Program-made: the position numbers and the translations under genes
Shown here: one piece after another, positions 60,776 to 64,000 of the stretch
Position numbering within the stretch: position 1 is the first letter of the stretch
Layout: each line of letters opens with the position of its first letter
Assembly: GCA_023379675.1 (NCBI GenBank)
Contig: JAMCPL010000007.1
Location: 43,637 to 107,636 of the forward strand
Reading direction: 5' to 3'
Length of the DNA stretch: 64,000 nt
From: Actinomycetota bacterium
GTDB taxonomy: Bacteria > Actinomycetota > Acidimicrobiia > Acidimicrobiales > JAMCPL01
The notes under the pieces: generated by a model
Told to the model about the DNA's origin: nothing
The model's database searches: none
Seen by the model: only the letters and a program-made list of their open reading frames with translations

Positions 60776-60820
60776 CAACCCACCCATCACGGTGCAGATG
60801 AGCACGTAATGGGTGGGTTG
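60776..60820 (+). promoter_or_regulatory. Long hairpin containing the tmk start codon (CAACCCACCCAT ... ATGGGTGGGTTG)
   Basis: Perfect 12-bp arms 60776-60787 / 60809-60820 plus inner ACG(G)TGC-AGATGA-GCACGT helix. Confidence 0.85.
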
Positions 60821-61432
60821 CTGATTGCACTGGAAGGCATAGATGGGTCGGGCAAGAGTACCCAGGCCGGCCTACTCGCACGTTCCATCAATGCCAGTCT
60901 CACATTCGAGCCTGGCGCCACACACTTGGGCATTGCGCTCCGATCGCTGCTACTTCATAGTGCAGCGAATGACTTGGCAATCTCGACAAGCGCAGAAGCT
61001 CTACTGATGATTGCCGACAGGGCCCAGGATATGGCGGAAAATATCCTCCCAGCGCTCAGCGCTGGCAACAATGTGGTAACGGACAGATACTCCGCATCGA
61101 CCATTGCATATCAAGGGTACGGAAGGGGAATCGACGTCAACCACCTGCAAGCGGCTATCGATCTGGCAACTGGTGGGCTGAGTCCCGCTCTGAACGTCCT
61201 GCTCGACCTGCCGGTATCTTTGGCGCTCGAAAGGCTGGCAGGATCTGGAAAGAAGGCTGATAGGTTCGAGGAAGCCGGGGTGAAGTTTTTGGAAAAGGTA
61301 CGTACCGGCTACCTTTCCATGGCAGCTGCTGATCCCTCGCACTGGATGGTCATCGACAGCAATGCTCCAGCTGATCAGCTTGCAGCGAATATACTGGAGC
61401 AGGTGAAGTCACGGCTGGAAGCGCACCTGTAA
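60809..61432 (+). CDS. tmk: Thymidylate kinase
   Basis: MGGLLIALEGIDGSGKSTQAGLLARSI, TDRYSASTIAYQGYGRGID, LPVSLALERL, ADRFE; start corrected to 60809. Confidence 0.95.
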   Translation: MGGLLIALEGIDGSGKSTQAGLLARSINASLTFEPGATHLGIALRSLLLHSAANDLAISTSAEALLMIADRAQDMAENILPALSAGNNVVTDRYSASTIAYQGYGRGIDVNHLQAAIDLATGGLSPALNVLLDLPVSLALERLAGSGKKADRFEEAGVKFLEKVRTGYLSMAAADPSHWMVIDSNAPADQLAANILEQVKSRLEAHL

Positions 61433-61469
61433 CTGCGGTGTGCCCGTATCCTGTGTAGGATCTCCTATC

Positions 61470-62615
61470 ATGCCAAGTACACAACTACCAGACATTGCAG
61501 GTCATCATGGTCATACAGGACACGTGGCGGCAGCCTCCAGTCTTGAAGAATCGTTACTTCCATCGCCTGTCCTCTTCGACAAAGTCTGCGGACAACAAAA
61601 AGCAGTTGACCTTCTAAGGGCATCAGCACGCCGTCCTGTCCATGCCTACCTGTTGCTGGGTCCGTCAGGCCTCGGCCAGCGAGAATTGTGGCGAGGTTTT
61701 GCCGCGTCAATCCTCTGTCCACAAGGTGGATGCGGAAAATGTGAATGGTGCATGAAATGCCTGCAAGGGATACACCCTGATCTCAGTGAGACGGAAAACA
61801 CCGGGCTGGCGCTGTCGGTGGATGAAGCCCACGACTTGGTAAGGATGGCACAGCGCACTCCCCTACTGGCGTCATGGCAGGTTCTGGTGGTCCAGGACAT
61901 AGCCAGGGCATACCTTGCTGCTCCCGTACTCCTGAAGACGCTGGAAGAACCGCCACGCCGTACCGTATTCGTGCTCACGGCCGACTCAGTTCCGCCCAGC
62001 CTTGCCACGATCCGCTCACGATGCCTTACTGTCGAGCTTGCCCTGCCCCAACTGTACCGGCACGGCGCGGAAGGCCCTGCAACCCCTCATGCGCCACAAG
62101 CGCAATCATGCATGCCCATGGCTTCTCCGGCCGAAGACCATCTATGGGATCCATGGATATCTTTGCCATCACGGATTGAGCCCGTAGGATCATCAATAGC
62201 CACGATGGCTGATGACCTCCTGGCCACTGTAGAAAAATCGGTCACATTGCTGGCATCGCGCCAGGCGGAGGAAATGAAGGAATACGATGACCATGAGGCA
62301 GGCACTGGGACTACCAATCGTACGCTGCGTAATCGCATTCTCGAACGCCAGCACCGGGAATTACGGCGCGAGAGGACCGTAGGATTTCGAAAAGGGTTAC
62401 TCGCATTACGGCAAGCATACGAAGACGAGCTGATCGAGGTCGCCCGCCACTACGACAGAAAATCGCACACCTCTTTTCCCTCATCACGCAGCTATCGCAT
62501 ACAGACACTCTCGTCCGCCATTGACGCGATCGACCATACAGCAGCGCAGCTTATACGCAATCCTAACGAGGCGCTCCTGCTGCAGGCGCTCCTGCTCAAG
62601 CTGGCAAACGTTTGA
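61470..62615 (+). CDS. holB: DNA polymerase III delta' subunit-like
   Basis: HAYLLLGPSGLGQRELWRGFAASILC, CGKCEWCMKCLQGIHPDL zinc motif, LLKTLEEPPRRTVFVLTADSVPPSLATIRSRC; ORF can start at 61440. Confidence 0.9.
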   Translation: MPSTQLPDIAGHHGHTGHVAAASSLEESLLPSPVLFDKVCGQQKAVDLLRASARRPVHAYLLLGPSGLGQRELWRGFAASILCPQGGCGKCEWCMKCLQGIHPDLSETENTGLALSVDEAHDLVRMAQRTPLLASWQVLVVQDIARAYLAAPVLLKTLEEPPRRTVFVLTADSVPPSLATIRSRCLTVELALPQLYRHGAEGPATPHAPQAQSCMPMASPAEDHLWDPWISLPSRIEPVGSSIATMADDLLATVEKSVTLLASRQAEEMKEYDDHEAGTGTTNRTLRNRILERQHRELRRERTVGFRKGLLALRQAYEDELIEVARHYDRKSHTSFPSSRSYRIQTLSSAIDAIDHTAAQLIRNPNEALLLQALLLKLANV

Positions 62616-62677
62616 CCCCTCATGTAAGAGGCTCACTGCACAGTCCTTAGTGGCACGTTGAAAATCTCTAAATAATT

Positions 62678-63337
62678 TCAATGCAGCAATTCCGGATTGT
62701 CCTTCACTGCCACCCCTATTATATGAGGCGACACGGGGATGCACATCAGGCATGGCTGGAACTGGAATCTCCTTACCGCGGACACTGAAAACCCAGCATC
62801 TTCTATCGCGCCAAGCGTATCTCGTGAAGTGTGGCATCCTGCACCGGCGTGAGGCCAGAAAACATCAGCAACCTTCTGAATAGTCGCAATACCCGGCTGT
62901 TGCGCTACCACGTGTTCGTAGAATCTGAGCTCACCTCCCGCACGCAATACCCGGCGCATCTCGGCCAATGATGCATGCTGGTCGGGCACGGAGCACAGCA
63001 TGAGTGAAGCGACCACTACATCAAAGGTGCCATCACTGAAAGGGATCTCGGAGTCTATACCGTCCATGACAGTCACCTTCACTGGAGCACGAACGGCGGC
63101 TTGGGCAGCCCCGGCTCGCAAGTGCGGTTCAGGCTCGATGGCAACCACCTCGGATACGGTTGGCGGGTAGTAGCCAAAATTGAGCCCGCTGCCTGCGCCG
63201 ACTTCCAATACCTTGCCGTTCACTCCACGCAACAGCTCAGCTCGGTGTTCACTGACACCAAGCTTTTCCGCTGCAGGTGCAAAACGGGAATACATGTATG
63301 CAAACACCGGGTGAGATACTCTCACTGCCTTACCCAC
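62678..63337 (-). CDS. Class I SAM-dependent methyltransferase
   Basis: VLEVGAGSGLNFGYYP, DVVVASLMLCSVPDQHASLAEMRRVLRAGGELRFYEHV. Confidence 0.9.
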   Translation of the reverse strand: MGKAVRVSHPVFAYMYSRFAPAAEKLGVSEHRAELLRGVNGKVLEVGAGSGLNFGYYPPTVSEVVAIEPEPHLRAGAAQAAVRAPVKVTVMDGIDSEIPFSDGTFDVVVASLMLCSVPDQHASLAEMRRVLRAGGELRFYEHVVAQQPGIATIQKVADVFWPHAGAGCHTSRDTLGAIEDAGFSVSAVRRFQFQPCLMCIPVSPHIIGVAVKDNPELLH

Positions 63338-63540
63338 CCGTTCAGACTATCAGGCAGGAACTGTATATGCCATGCACCTCGATAGCCGTGCACTGCATTG
63401 ATGTGTGACAACTGGCGCCACTCCGAAAACCGTACCACTGAGGCCAGAGCCATCAAGGCCAAGTGCACCATGGCAGCGGCCAACAATGATAAGATGATAC
63501 ACATGGGTAGTGTCGGATTGTCCGCATGCCCACAACGTCT

Positions 63541-63613
63541 GGGGACGTAGCTCAGCTGGTAGAGCACCTGCTTTGCAAGCAGGGGGTCGGCGGTTCGAGT
63601 CCGCTCGTCTCCA
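63541..63613 (+). tRNA. tRNA-Ala (TGC), CCA not encoded
   Basis: GGGGACG-TA-GCTC..GAGC-CCTGC-TTTGCAA-GCAGG-GGCGG-TTCGAGT-CCGCT-CGTCTCC-A. Confidence 0.97.
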
Positions 63614-64000
63614 CTAGATAAGTGCCAATGGCCACGGAATTCCCCGGTTTGGTTGGGACCGGGGCATTGCCTCCTTTCCAGAGACGGCATCGGCAAGCCT
63701 TCCTGGCTCGGACTCTCCTTCTTTGCATGGCTCTCGAAAATGTCCGAGGACGGTGGCATAGGCTAGTTCTGCGAGTTGTGATCGGATTTCTTTTTCAACT
63801 CCGCGATCCAATGGGCCATCACGTCGTTTGCGTCTTTGAGCGTCGATACCTGCTGGAGCGACACGGCATTATTCACTTGCTTGCATTCTCACGTGCAATG
63901 TCCGTATTGCTCTTATATAGCTAGAGCTAGTTCGCTGGGCTAACTGACTACGGCCCGCGCGGCTTTCGAGATGCCTTCTGCAGACATCGGATGCTGGTCA

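Noticed and set aside
60509-60808. 100-aa N-terminal extension of Tmk in the ORF track
   Set aside because: Overlaps the topA 3' end out of frame and lacks conservation; Tmk begins MGGLLIALEGIDGSGKST
63322-63759. 145-aa minus-strand ORF containing GDERTRTADPLLAKQVLYQLSYVPRR
   Set aside because: This is the reverse translation of the tRNA-Ala gene at 63541-63613, a well-known annotation artefact

Overview
The window is a gene-dense stretch of bacterial chromosome and looks actinobacterial. Gene order and content suggest an Acidimicrobiia-like lineage, but that is inference. About 50 CDS are supportable, mostly core metabolism and information processing: gltD(partial)-gltB; thiO-thiS-thiG-thiD; PilZ; yebC-pdxT-pdxS; a PAS-GGDEF-EAL protein; galM-like; surE; an Rpf-like protein; plsX-rpmF-yceD-coiled-coil-coaD-rsmD-recG-fakA-like; rpmB; a NarL/DevR-type regulator; trpA-trpB-trpF-trpC-ygfZ-trpE; an ABC exporter pair; a CCAEP-tail radical SAM gene coupled to a Cys-rich gene; hisG-ribH-ribBA-ribD; DUF47-PiT; ilvB-ilvN; CorC-like CBS; GNAT; larC; a sigma-70 factor; HAD; hppA; topA-tmk-holB; a methyltransferase. 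There are two tRNAs, Ser-TGA and Ala-TGC. No prophage, IS element or CRISPR-Cas was seen. The best leads are non-coding or architectural: (1) a structured topA-tmk intergenic region whose long hairpin contains the tmk start codon; (2) an apparently leaderless ilvB leader peptide (MENSSACKLVVVLTT) followed by a hairpin and an intrinsic terminator; (3) the CCAEP-tail radical SAM/Cys-rich operon; (4) three loci with two-copy repeats at exactly 72-bp spacing; (5) low-complexity insertions, several encoded by short tandem repeats, in many core enzymes; (6) a 24-aa putative membrane microprotein with its own promoter and no 5' leader. All calls were made by eye from sequence and translations, with no database search.
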